Shown here piece after piece: positions 22,906 to 33,693 of a stretch of DNA of 64,000 nucleotides (the stretch's first letter is position 1; each line of letters starts with the position of its first letter). The notes below the pieces were generated by a model that saw nothing but the letters and a program-made list of their open reading frames with translations, did no database searches and had not been told where the DNA came from. The position numbers and the translations under genes are program-made. The stretch comes from Anthostomella pinea (taxonomy: Eukaryota > Ascomycota > Sordariomycetes > Xylariales > Xylariaceae): contig CAUWAG010000003.1 in the NCBI GenBank assembly GCA_963556695.1, forward strand, positions 4,092,001-4,156,000, given 5' to 3'.

Positions 22906-23690
22906 ACCCGAGACATCACAAAACATTTTTCTACGATTTCAAGAACTTGCCACAGCACACACTCCTGGAGTGACCGTCAAATGGATTCCTGGACACAGAG
23001 ATATTGATGGCAACGAAGCTGCCGACACACTAGCAAAAGAGGGTGCCATGCTGGAAACAGACACAACAAATCTTCCTACAATCTCTTGGGTCAAGAGAGA
23101 TCTCAAAAGACAGGGCAAGAAAGAGTTCAACCAATGGTGGAAAGACCAATCTGAATCTAGGTATCAAGAAGTATACTCACATGCAGTAACTGAAAGAGAC
23201 CTTATATCTTTTAAGAGGAGTACTTTACACAGACTTCTAGCGGCCAGATCTGGACATGGCGACTTTGCCAGATACCATGAACGCTTTGGGCACACAGACT
23301 CAAATGATCACTGCAGCTGTGGTGAGAAAAAAAACACCACAACACATTTTCTTTTGTAAGAGGCTGGGGAAAAATCGGCTACTGCCTAGGCATTCGCCTA
23401 GGGCAGCTTGTTTACAATACTTAGGGGAGAGGAGCACAGAATGGGCAAAATTCGTGGAGAAGAGCAAGTTCTTTTCAACAATCTGCCCCCGATAGATAGC
23501 CTTCCTTGAAGGACCAGATAGATGACCCCAAGGTCATACCGCCGCAACAACGGGGATGGGCCCGTGAGCGGGACTGACTGTACTTATTATCTTGAGACCT
23601 CCACAACCCTGTGATGCAGAGGCTCTGGGAGGCGTGGTTTGCACTACTGAGGAGCTACCCCCACGTTAAATACAAAACAAACAAACAAAC
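22906..23690 (+). mobile_element. 5'-truncated LINE copy: end of RNase H region, C-terminus and 3' UTR
   Basis: From ACCCGAGACATCACAAAAC onward the sequence matches the intact LINE at 52.3-57.7 kb almost base for base, through the ORF2 end (..FFSTICPR at about 23,495), the 3' UTR and an AAAC-repeat tail. An extra A in an A-run near 23,330 breaks the frame (CSCGEKK then a shift). The target-site duplication is not obvious. Identity is high and RIP-type change is small, so insertion looks recent. Confidence 0.85.
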
Positions 23691-24154
23691 ATAATACCTC
23701 CACATATTTATGTACATATATACCCCTAGCTTCCCCGTTCTCTTCCGACCTTGCCTCTTCTTCCTTAGATATCGTTGAATCTAGATATTTCAACCCATCA
23801 GCCCTGACCAGCGCAGCTGCAGGCCTGATTGTCACAGAGAGGCGTCTGGCATAAGGAATTCTTTGACGCATCCCGAGATTATGACGTTTCTCTAGATGGA
23901 TTGTGGCAACCTCGAGGCGCCATCACTGAGCCTTTGTTTCTTCTGGGGTGGCCACAGTCCGAAGAGCCGGCAGACAAAGCGCTGTCGCATTCGGATGTCA
24001 GTAAAATGGTCACTCGGGAGTCTGGATTATCTGCTCGTCCTGTGTACCACGCCTATGGACTCTTGACCACTCGTAAGTAGGTAGTCCCCTAAGCATATAC
24101 AACACGGCATCACCCTCGACCAATCTCGCAAGCACGGGCGATACATTAAGAGCC
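23691..24154. other. Intergenic, no gene seen
   Basis: About 460 bp of leader-like sequence before the copper transporter. No copper-element 7-mer was noticed. Confidence 0.4.
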
Positions 24155-24860
24155 ATGACTACTTCAACAAGCTCCACAACATCTACTACCGGCCATGCTA
24201 CCTTTGCATTCACGCCACCGGGGTCCAACCCAACCGCTACTGCAAGTACTACAGATGGAGGAGGGAGCATGAGCGGGATGAGCGGAATGGGGGACACGGC
24301 GAGCATGGGGACGACGGTGATGGACACGGGAAGTTGCAAGATCTCGGTGAGCCAACAACAAGAGTGCACGTTGGGATGGTGCTTGCTAACAGACGTCTGC
24401 ACAGATGCTGTGGAACTGGGAGACGATAGATGCCTGCTTCCTTTCCGAGTCCTGGAGGATAAGGTCGGCTGGCGCGTTCGCAGCGCTCTGCATCGGTGTT
24501 ATTCTCCTCGTCATGCTCCTCGAACTGTTGCGTCGTACGTCCAAACACTACGATCGATACATCATCCGCCAGCACGAGAAGTCGGCCGCCCTCGCCTCGG
24601 CAACATCACAGGGCTTGGCGGAAACCCCCAAAGGCTCTCTGATCGCTAAGAGCCATGACGCCGTTCTACCCGCAGCAGGGTACCGGCCGAACATCTGGCA
24701 ACAGGCGACCCGAGCGTTGCTGCACACACTCCAGTTCGCCCTTGGCTACTGGATCATGCTGTTGGCCATGTATTACAATGGCTACATCATCATATGCATC
24801 ATAATAGGCGCGTTCATCGGGTCGTTCATCTTCCAGTGGGAACGCATTGGCGGTCAGTGA
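24155..24860 (+). CDS. Ctr-family copper transporter
   Basis: Exons 24155-24346 and 24405-24860 give 215 residues. The N-terminal extracellular part is Ser/Thr-rich and ends in a methionine cluster (GGSMSGMSGMGDTASMG), the copper-collecting motif. After MLWNWETIDACFLSESWRI comes the first span (SAGAFAALCIGVILLVMLLELL). A cytosolic loop of about 70 residues follows, then the second span with the family hallmark MxxxM (IMLLAM) and third span GxxxG (GAFIG). These line the pore of the trimer. Members import Cu(I) at the plasma membrane or release it from the vacuole. The C-terminus is short and has no Cys-His motif. The first exon ends exactly at TCG before GTGAGC. Confidence 0.9.
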
Positions 24861-25734
24861 GTGTAATCTTCTCATATACTCCAGGACTACCCACCAGCCC
24901 TCCGGCTTCAGTACATCACCCATGGCTTGGCTGACAAGGGGTGTTTGTGCGAATTAGCGACAGCCAAGCCGGCGGCGGCTCAGCTCAAGAAGCGACGGGC
25001 TGCTGTGGTTGATTCTGACGTTCCACCGGGATGGGATGCAGACGGTGTCGATGGTCCGTAAGGATGATCTTATTCTCCCCGCTGACCGGCATCGTGGTTT
25101 CGGTACATACATGAAGGATTCACAGTGCGAGGCCGAGCGAGCGAAGTACCGGTGTCGAATGGGTGGATATCTGGTCGCGAAGAAGGCATTGCTTTGCTGG
25201 GGCATGATCAGACAGAGGCATGAATCATGACGGAACGCCTCGGGTTGAACAAGACGGGATTTGAGGTTATGGTTCGCTGTACGATGAGGTAACTTATCCT
25301 GTTGTTGTATCTATACTTTGTTCTCAGTTAGGGAGGTTGTCTCTCCACCGTACTCTAGTGATGACTCGCTAATAGAGGTCCCTGGTGAACTCCAACTTAC
25401 CAAAAGCAGCTCGGGAGTTCATGATAATGGCCAATTCTTTCTGCATCGCGGGCACGACTGCAGACATGGATAGACCAAGGGCAGGTTGCTTGTCCGATAC
25501 CCAGCTACACCGCCTTTCCGCCGAGTATTTGTCAGCAGCTATAAGTATTGTCTTGTCATTCGCGGCCGAGAACTGGCATCGCCTTATACATCTACAGTAT
25601 CAACCCTTTTACCATACCTTCGTGGGTAATGATGGCGCCGCCGATCAAGATTCGAAGTTCGCAGGGCGCGTAACCTCAAGCCTATCTAGGTACCTACATC
25701 GTTGTGGGCAGTCCTGCTAACCTGGACTCGATAG
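24861..25734. other. Intergenic and unresolved 5' part of the next gene
   Basis: About 870 bp. The first exon of the Zn2Cys6 gene must lie here. The last intron before 25735 is clear (GCTAAC branch 16 bp before CGATAG), but a matching ATG exon in the right phase was not found. Confidence 0.45.
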
Positions 25735-27599
25735 GCTGTTGGACATGCCGACTGCGTCGCAAGAAATGCGATGAGACGAAGCCGATATGCTCGACGTGCG
25801 GTGCGCTGGAGATCACATGCCACTTTGACGACGGGAAGCCGGCGTGGCTGGATGGTGGCGCGCGGGAAAAACGGATGGCCGATGAGATCAAGATCATGGT
25901 GAAAGGCAAGGCGAACCACCGTCGGGATCGCAAGTCCGCTCGAGTTGGTGCTGATGCTGGACACGTCGAAAGCGGCCGTCACGGCCAACTCCAGCGCCAT
26001 TCATCTCCTGACGGCGATGGTGGACTCCCACGCAACCTCGCGCCTGTTCCGGCTCCGAGTCATAGTCGTGATGGAAACCTGGATAGCAGTACGTCGGACG
26101 TGACGTCGGAGGGGACGTCCGCCCTCCCACCACTCTCGACCTCGGCATCGTCGGCATCATCACCGACTGGCCCAGAGACGACCGGCATCGAGACCGCACC
26201 CCTCGCGGACACGGGGACATTCCCCGGTGACAAGTCGGAGAGCGAGGCGGGCTCCATCATGGTGTACCTGGACTATGTCGTGCCCTTCCTGAGCCCGTTC
26301 TACCGCCCGTGCTTGCTCGAATCCAGTCGCGGCTGGATGCTGGTACTCCTGATGAAGAACAGAACACTCTTCCACACGGCGCTGTCTCTCGCGACCTACT
26401 TCTACTCAGTCGTCCTGGACGCTGCAGGTGGCAACCACGGGGCATGCAAACAGGCGAACTGGACCGAGCTGCAGTCCCAGCAGGAACTGTCCATCAAGGC
26501 TCTCCAGAGAGAGCTGAGCGACCTAAACGCGCGTGGCGTTGGCAGCGCCTTCCAGCAGAGCGTCTACTGTCTGCAGAGCATCATCCAGCTGCTGGAGTTC
26601 GAGGTGGCCATCGCCAACACGCAGAACTGCCGGGTTCACCTGGACGCCGCCGTCGTGCTTTTCGACCAGTTGATCGCCAGCCACGCAACCGACTGTGGCA
26701 ACCCCTGGCACTCAGTTCTTGGACAGATGGGACTTGGCAACCTCGCCGTCTCCTTTGGCACCGGCCGACACCCGTGGAGTAGCGACCAGTCGGCCTATCG
26801 CTTCTATACAGCGCACCTGTTATGGATTGACATCATCGCCGCGACCGCCGGCGGCGAGGCACCGAGGCTCCAGAAGTACCATGCCGAGCTTCTGCACGGC
26901 GAGAGGCCCCCCATCCGCTTGGAGGACTTCATAGGCTGCCACAACTGGGCCATGGTGCAGATCGCCGAGATTGCAGGGCTTGCCGCGTGGAAGAAGGACA
27001 GGAAAGACCACGCATCTCTTTCCCTCGTCGAGCTGGTACGGCGTGCCGACCTGATCGAGTCGTCTCTCCGCCAGGGACTCAGCAATCTCGACATCACATC
27101 CATCGTCAACCCGCAGAGCGTGTTCGACCCCTCGGCACAAGCGCCGCATCTGCCCTTTTCAGGTTTGGGCATCGAGGTGCTGGCCGACGCCGCGATGCGA
27201 ACGACCCCAGCGCTAGCTCTGCACACATCCATCTGGGCGCAGGCCGCACTCACCTATCTTTGTGTGGTGGTCTCGGGGCCGCAGACAGGATTACCCGAGA
27301 TACGGGAGAGTATACGAGCTACGATGGACCTCATACGCCTCCTGCCATCCCCATTATGCCTGCGCACCTTGGTTTGGCCATTTGCTGTGACGGGTTGTCT
27401 GGCCTTACCGGAAGAGGAGACGTTCTTCCTCGACCTCATCATCAGAATGGGGGCCATGCAAGTATTTGGCACCGTCAAGGAGGCACTGAATATCATGCAG
27501 AGCGTCTGGAGGCTTCGACACGGCGGATGTGTTGACCCCGAGACCTTGGATATAGCTGCTTCCCTGAGTATACTAGGGCATCGCGCGCTGCTAGTATGA
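25735..27599 (+). CDS. Zn2Cys6 transcription factor (PF11951-type), first exon unresolved
   Basis: The main exon encodes about 620 residues and starts right at the zinc cluster: GCWTCRLRRKKCDETKPICSTCGALEITC, with all six cysteines. This GCWTCRLRRKKCDE opening and the tail-region phrases (YYVVPFLSPFYRP-like DYVVPFLSPFYRP, NLAVSFGTGRHPW, GCLALPEEETFF, MQSVWRLRHGG) fit the fungal-specific factor domain 2 group that includes the acriflavine-sensitivity regulator. A Ser/Thr/Pro-rich disordered stretch separates the cluster from the regulatory domain. The exon begins after TAG at 25734. A GTG at 25704 would extend the frame but lies inside the intron. A short upstream exon giving the initiating Met is expected. 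Target genes are unknown. Confidence 0.78.
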
Positions 27600-28138
27600 A
27601 TCCTCGTGGCAAACGGAGCAAGCCAGGACACAAGATTAGTATGCAGTACCATCTAGACACGTCAGCAGAGCAGGAACGACAACGCAGTGCTGGAGCTGGC
27701 GATGGCGGCCCCCTGCCCGTTTCTCCACTGTCATTCCTCCCAGGCCGTGCTCAAGGACGTCGAGATAGCCAAACCCCTTTTGACGCCCGATGTGCTTTCA
27801 GAACGTGAAGTGGCACGAAGAAGCGCAGAGGTTGGCGCAAGGCAAAAATTAGTGAAAGCAACGTAGGATCTAACACGTGAATGCTCAGTTGGGCAGGCTT
27901 TATGACATTCTGGATCACGGAAATTGGGTAAACAAACCACTGAAGCTAGGCCATGGTTGCCGGGAATTCCCTCACTTTTCACTCCGAAAATCAAATGCCC
28001 CTGGCTCAAATTAAAAGGTACATACTGCATCAAATCAGCAAGCCAAGCGAAGTGGTCGCCTAGGTATCATTACTCAAGCGCCCCAGATCGATAGCCCGTG
28101 AACTTCCTGTAAATGCCTCCCGTTCTCGACGTCAACGC
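27600..28138. other. Intergenic between convergent genes, no gene seen
   Basis: About 540 bp between the regulator and the STI1 stop. Nothing is recognised. Confidence 0.45.
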
Positions 28139-30140
28139 TCATCGACCAACGCGGATGACGCCGGCAGCCATCAGCTTGCGGATATTGGTCGCCACACCGG
28201 GGTTGCGCATGTGCTCCTGCAACGCGGCCGGCTCTGACTGCGCCTGCTGGAGGATGGACTGCATGACAGGATCCTGCATGATGCTCATGATCTGGGGAAC
28301 GGTAGTTAGCGCACAGGTTTTCCAACTAGACACCCCTAGAGATATGCTGAATTCAACTGTGTACTCACCTCTGGATCCTTCATCAGTCGCTCCCGAGTCT
28401 GTTCCTCCGTCTCGTTCTCCCGTGCCGAGTACATGGCCTGCAGAGCCTTCTGTTGCTGTTGGTCGATCTCACGCGCATTGGCGTTGTTGTAGTTTTCATT
28501 GTCGATCGCCGTTGCCTCGTTGCAGGCGTCGATGCATCTGGAGTACTCTCGCATGCCGAAGTAGATCTGAGCCTTTCGAATGTAGGCTCGGATGAACTTG
28601 GCATCTTTCTTGATGGCCGCGTTGCAGTCGTCAAGGGCACTGGGGAACTCGAAGAGCTTGACAAACGCCGCGGCACGGTTGCTGTAGCCACGAGGATCTT
28701 CAGGCGCACGCTTAATCATCTCCGTGTAGGCGGCGACGGCACCGGGGAAGTCTTGCTCCTTGAACTTCTTGTTGCCATCCTCACGAGCTTCCTCGGCCTT
28801 GGCAGGATCAAGGTACTGGGTCCTGGCCTGGTCGATCTTCTTGCGCTCGGCAGCGCGTAGTTTGTTGACAGTATCGGGCGTTCGGTGCTCGGTCAGAGAC
28901 TTCTTGTAGTTCTCGATGGCAGAGTCGAGATCGCCCTGTTTCTCGTACGCCGAACCGACACGCGCATATGACTTGGCGATCATCTTGAAGTCGGCATAGA
29001 TCATGCGACCCTCCTCAATTGCCTTGGTACATGACTCGATGCAGGCCTGGTAGTCGCCCTTTTCGAAGTAAGCTGCGCCTAGGTTGTTCAGGTAAGCGAT
29101 ATCCTTGTGCGAGTCCCAGGCCTTCCTGTAATGCTTGATGGCCTCGTCGAAGTCGCGTTTCTTGTAGCTCTCGGTGCCCAGGGCCTTCTCCTTGTCGGCC
29201 TCGTCCTTTGCCTTCTTCTTGGCCAGGGCCTCCTCGTCCTCTGGCTCGGGCGTGGGGGCCTTTGCAGGCTCCGGTTTATCAGCCGGCTTGGTGTTTCTTG
29301 AAGGAGCATCGGGCATCGCAACATCCTCCTCGGCCTCCTTACCACGGGACGACGAAGCTCCAGCACCGGGAGCTTCGTCGGGCATTCTCATGTCCATGTC
29401 GACACCCATGGCAACGCCCAGCACCTGAATCATTCTCGGGTCGCTGAACAGATCTTGGGTGTTCTGGGGGTTTTGCTGGATGGCCTGAATTTTGGCAATG
29501 AAGGAGGGGTCGGCGAAGAAACCGCTGGTCTTGGGGTTCTTCATCAACTTTTCGAGGAGATTCGGGTCGCTGAACATCTTGCCGAGTCCACCAGTGGGAT
29601 CACCACCTAGACCCGCACCGCCTGGTGGCGAATGTGTGTCAGTCAGGGGATCACCGAGCGAAGGTGTACATGTCTGTTTACATACCGGATTCCTGCTCCA
29701 TGGCTCTCTGGACCGAAGCCAATGAGCTCTTGAGGCCGGCGTTGTTGGGATCGAGCTTGAGGCCCTCCTCGTAAGCATCGTTCGCGCCCAGTAGGTCGCC
29801 CGAGCCGTGTAGAGCTGCACCCTTGCGGCCCCATCCCCGCGGCCAGTCGGGCTTGATCTCTGTGGTCTTTTTGGCGTCCTCCAGAGCATGGGTCCAGTCC
29901 CGCTTGGAGGCGTAGGCAGCAGATCGGTTGCTGTACAGGACGTGGTTGGTGGGCGTGAGGTCGATGGCCTTGGTGAAAGCATCTCTAGATGGGGGTTAGT
30001 CTACATAAGTGTATAAGCTGGACAGTGCAATGGCTCCACAGGCTATTGCAGAGGATGGGGGCAACGTACATGGCCTCGTCGAAGTTCTTTGCGGACATGG
30101 CATTGTTGCCCAGAGTCTTGAGCTCGTCCGCGGACGACAT
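28139..30140 (-). CDS. STI1: STI1/Hop Hsp70-Hsp90 organising co-chaperone
   Basis: Exons 30070-30140, 29686-29984, 28369-29621 and 28139-28291 give 591 residues. It starts MSSADELKTLGNNAM. TPR1 (about residues 1-120, with LYSNRSAAYAS) binds the Hsp70 tail. It is followed by the DP1 region (DPNLLEKLMKNPKTSGFFADPSF, MIQVLGVAMGVDM). An acidic/Lys linker leads to TPR2A (YKKRDFDEAIKHYRKAW.., LNNLGAAYFEKGDYQAC) and TPR2B (GNKKFKEQDFPGAVAAYTEMIKR, YSNRAAAFVKL), which bind Hsp90. The C-terminal DP2 is the last exon (SIMQDPVMQSILQQAQSEP, NPGVATNIRKLMAAGVI). The protein hands clients from Hsp70 to Hsp90 in the cytosol. Length matches yeast Sti1 (589). It shares a 717 bp divergent promoter with RPC34. 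Confidence 0.95.
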
Positions 30141-30857
30141 GATGATGGGCTTTGGGTTCGTGAATTGGTGAATGAGGCTTGAACGGAAAGCAGGTCAAAT
30201 GTAGAGTCAGGCACGGCTTGCTTGAGTATGCAGGAATGAGATTGGAAGATATGAGTCGTTGTGTTAGAACTGGGAGCGAAGACTGAGCGGGTTGAAGACC
30301 TCAACCGCAGGGCTGAATTTCGATAGCTTTCTAGATTCTACGCGGCGCAGCGGGGAATGGTCGGCGCTGCAGCTGGTAAGTCCCGGCGCTAACGTGCCCG
30401 CTAACCCTGTCGGGACAGCTTCCATGAAAGACAGCTCCAGGCTCCAGCTGCCGCACTCTTAGAAGTTTAGGTAGGTAGATTGCGATAAGAGCGATAAGAG
30501 CGATAAGAAATTTCACCTCCAATTGCCCATCTTCACAAGCTGGGGCTTGTTGGAGATCGCGGGGCATATTATTTGGTCGTCCTTTGCAAATCACCCACCA
30601 CCATCCCATGAACACATGCTCCCTGGCATGTATCTGCCGCCTTCACAGCAGTCGTATTGGTGGCAGCACAGCTGGGGTTCCTGACCAGGCTGTAACGTCT
30701 ATCACGCTTCCATCTCACACTCTATCAACTCTTCGCCCAGAGGTTTGCAGCGCCCGCGCCGCGACTACTACCTTCATTGCCTCTGACTCACCAAAACCAC
30801 AACCACAACCATCACGACCGCCACGATTATCACGGCGTCCCACACCACTGGCACAAG
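30141..30857. promoter_or_regulatory. Divergent promoter region of STI1 and RPC34
   Basis: Spacer of 717 bp between two genes transcribed outward. It contains GTAGGTAGATTG and three GCGATAAGA units in tandem (about 30,481-30,509; GATAA is a GATA-factor core). The last ~100 bp before RPC34 are rich in CCACAACC, like a fungal leader. No heat-shock element was securely recognised. Confidence 0.45.
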
Positions 30858-32053
30858 ATGGATGAACAAACGTCACTCCTGAAGACCCAGCTTTATGCTG
30901 CCTGCGAAGATGCCCTCACCCGTGATCCCGACCGCGTCTTCACCCAGAACGAACTCATGGGCTTGGATGTTGTCCAAGATGCCAAGATGCTCCTGCAGCT
31001 CATTATCCCTCTGCAGAAGGAGAAGCTCTTTGCGCCTGTCCAATTCGAAGGTGGCACGGCCTGGAGACTGCGAAGTGAGGCTGAAGCAGCCAAGTAAGTC
31101 CCCCCGTCCACCCACCGCCCACTCCGAGCCGAGTTGCCTTGCGCTGACAACAGCAAACCTTGCATCTTGACAGGTACAAGCTTCTCACGAGCCATGACCA
31201 GGTGCTGGTCTACGATATCATCGACACAGCCGGAAGCGAGGGCGCCTGGCAGCAGGATATCAAGCGACGGGTCAATCTACAAGACAATGCCTTGAGGAAA
31301 GCACTGAAGGAGCTGGAGACGAAGCGTCTCATCGCACAGTTCACCACCGTCGAGAATATCTCCAAGAAGATGTGGATCAAGGCCAACATCAAACCCTCTG
31401 CTCGCACCACCGGCGGCCCATGGTATACGGACCAGTACCTTGACGAGGCCTTTATCATGGTCCTGCAGGGCGTGGTCATGAGCTTGATCAAGGACAGAGG
31501 CAGCTACCTGAGCCACGGCGACAGACAGTCAGGAAGTATGAGCCCCGTACTACCCAAGAAGGGCGTCATCAACGGTGCCACGTCCGAGGCAGCTTTGAAG
31601 AGCAAAAAGCGATCCGCAGATGCCATGTCGAAAGAGGACGTCGTATCAGTACCACCGCCAAAGAAGGTCTGGAAGACGGTGCGCCTGCCTCTCCCGGCTG
31701 GATATGTGGACTATCCGACCACCGAGGCCATCACGGCCGGCATCAAGGAATCGGGGGTAGCCAAGGGGCAGCCGCTGAAACAGGAGCACGTCCAGGAGCT
31801 TATAGACGTGCTGGTGTGGGACAATTGCGTCGAGGAGGTTAAGATGGGCGATCGAATTGGATATCGAGCTGTGCGGATCACAAAGCAGAACCCTTCACTG
31901 AGCGTCAGGCCGGACAGCGAGGACTTCTGGGAACCTCGAGGCAACGGGCTGACGACGGTGCCCTGCGGGCGATGTCCGGTTTTCGAGCTTTGCGAAGAGG
32001 GCGGCCCGGTGTGGGCTGGTGGCTGCGAATACTTCGACCAATGGTTAGCATAG
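30858..32053 (+). CDS. RPC34: RNA polymerase III subunit RPC34 (RPC6)
   Basis: Exons 30858-31093 and 31174-32053 give 371 residues. It has tandem winged-helix domains: residues 1-80 (DPDRVFTQNELMGLDVVQDAKMLLQLIIPLQKEKLF) and 81-170 (YDIIDTAGSEGAWQQDIKRRVNLQDNALRKALKELETKRLI). Then comes NISKKMWIKANIKPSARTTGGPWYTDQYLDEAFI, and a C-terminal region ending in a cysteine motif (VPCGRCPVFELCEEGGPVWAGGCEYFDQWL) that holds the Fe-S cluster in human RPC39. The subunit belongs to the RPC82/34/31 trimer that binds TFIIIB and opens the promoter. ATG at 30858 is preferred; upstream frame residues are His/Asn-rich leader. An insertion with SKKRSADAMSKEDV about residues 225-245 is a likely flexible nuclear-localisation loop. 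Confidence 0.93.
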
Positions 32054-32702
32054 CGGGACCTCGGGACTGTTGCCGAGTACAAAGGTAGTATAGTAAGTAC
32101 CTTTGTGTCGGGGGATTGGCGATTTCACATGCATGGCCTTAGCGTTTTGCCCGGGGGGGTTTCTTCTGATGCCAACTTTACGATACCACGGTACGGTCAC
32201 CATCTGGCATGATGTTGTAGATGACGATGTATGTACCATACAGTCATCCTTGCAAATGACATTACCACATACCTCACCAGAAGGTGGACCGGGAGAATGT
32301 ACGCAGCTGTTTCAAAGCGGCGCTCATCCTGTCATCTGGGCAACCGCGCTGATGGTGCAATATGACGTTTGACCCGACTGCCATTTTTTTGGAATCTATG
32401 GATAACACACGGGTTCACTTCACATGTTCATGAGAACGGATCAAGACTGGAGATCTTCATAGAATGCAAGGCGACTTTTATTCGCAGCTATCTAGCTAGA
32501 GCAGCGTGAGTGCCCAATGGATCTCCGGTGCGCTTACTGGCCAGGACATCTTTCCGCAATTTGTTTTCTCGTTGACCTCGATTAATCCATGTGTGAACGT
32601 GAAGAAAACACAAGACCGCAAAGTGTTGAGCCGCACTTGTAGGCTCGCAAGATGTTACAGAGCCACAATGGCATACCTGAGGCGTTTGATTCCCCATTGC
32701 CT
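32054..32702. other. Intergenic between convergent genes, no gene seen
   Basis: About 650 bp between RPC34 and the cyclophilin stop. No feature is recognised. Confidence 0.45.
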
Positions 32703-33693
32703 TTAAGCAAGGCCAGACTTGATGATGGTGGGTCGCTTGCCGTACTTGACGGTACCGCTCTGGGATCCGGTGGCCTCGAGAGCCTTGACGACGGCCATGC
32801 TCTCGGCGTCAGCGACCTTGCCGAAGACGACGTGGCGACCATCCAACCAGGGGGTCTTGACAGTGGTGACGAAGAACTGGGAGCCGTTGCTGTAGGTGGG
32901 CGATCTCGTGTCAGCCCGTTGTCCCGCAAGATGGGGAAGAGCGAATGTGACGCCGTCAAGAGGCGCACAGATGAATGTATGTACTTACGTGTTGGGTCCG
33001 GCGTTGGCCATGGACAGGTAGCCGGGCTCGGCGTGCTTCAACTGGAAGTTTTCATCGGCAAACTTCTCGCCGTAGATGGACTTGCCACCGGTGCCCTGGG
33101 TCGTGTTAGTAGAGTTATCCTCGCAGAGTAGACAATTGCTCGCGGCAGGCTAGCCGTCCCCACGGGAATGCCACATACGTTACCACGGGTGAAGTCCCCA
33201 CCCTGGAGCATGAACTCGGGGATGATGCGGTGGAAGGAGGAGCCCTCGTAGCCGAAGCCCTTCTCGCCAGTGCAGAGAGCCTTGAAGTTCTCGACGGTCT
33301 TGGGGACGACCTTGTCGAATAGCAGGAAGTTGATGCGGCCGGACTGGGCTGTGCACGTTCTTGTCAGTAAGGGTGGTAGATACTTGGGTTAAGGCAAGCT
33401 TGCTTACCCTTGACGTTGGAGGTAGGTTTGCCGCCCTCCATGACGGGGCCCTCAAACTCGACCTGGAAGAAGCATTTCGTGGATCCGAGATCTGCGCTCA
33501 TCTTGGCGGTTGATGCTGAGAAGAATCGGGTGGTGAATTGGGTGGTGGGTGCTGAGAAGGGTGCGGAAGTCGAAGTTGTGGATGGTTTGGTGAGGTGGGA
33601 GAAGACTCGGGAGGAGCTGGAGGAAGAAAAGTTGCTGGGAGATGATCTTGCAACGCGGGGCAGGAGGAAAGCGGGGTTCCTGAGAGCAGCCAT
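32703..33693 (-). CDS. Cyclophilin (peptidyl-prolyl isomerase), mitochondrial and cytosolic forms
   Basis: Exons 33408-33693, 33179-33348, 32989-33095 and 32703-32889 give 249 residues. Catalytic and cyclosporin-site residues are present: [62 protein letters not shown]. The last exon ends [14 protein letters not shown]. The first 64 residues are Arg/Ser/Thr-rich without acidic residues ([28 protein letters not shown]), a mitochondrial presequence. An internal Met65 (codon at 33501-33499, [18 protein letters not shown]) would give a standard cytosolic protein of 185 residues. Neurospora crassa makes both forms from one gene, so the same is likely here. Cytosolic cyclophilins work with Hsp90 and are the cyclosporin target. 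Confidence 0.93.

Noticed and set aside
22625..23359. A 244-codon frame that seems a gene with RNase H similarity
   Set aside because: Only the second part is similar, and that part is a LINE fragment. The upstream 94 codons have no coding character.
25704..25734. GTG start for the second Zn2Cys6 regulator
   Set aside because: The bases form the end of an intron with a clear branch site and acceptor, so the true start is in an upstream exon.
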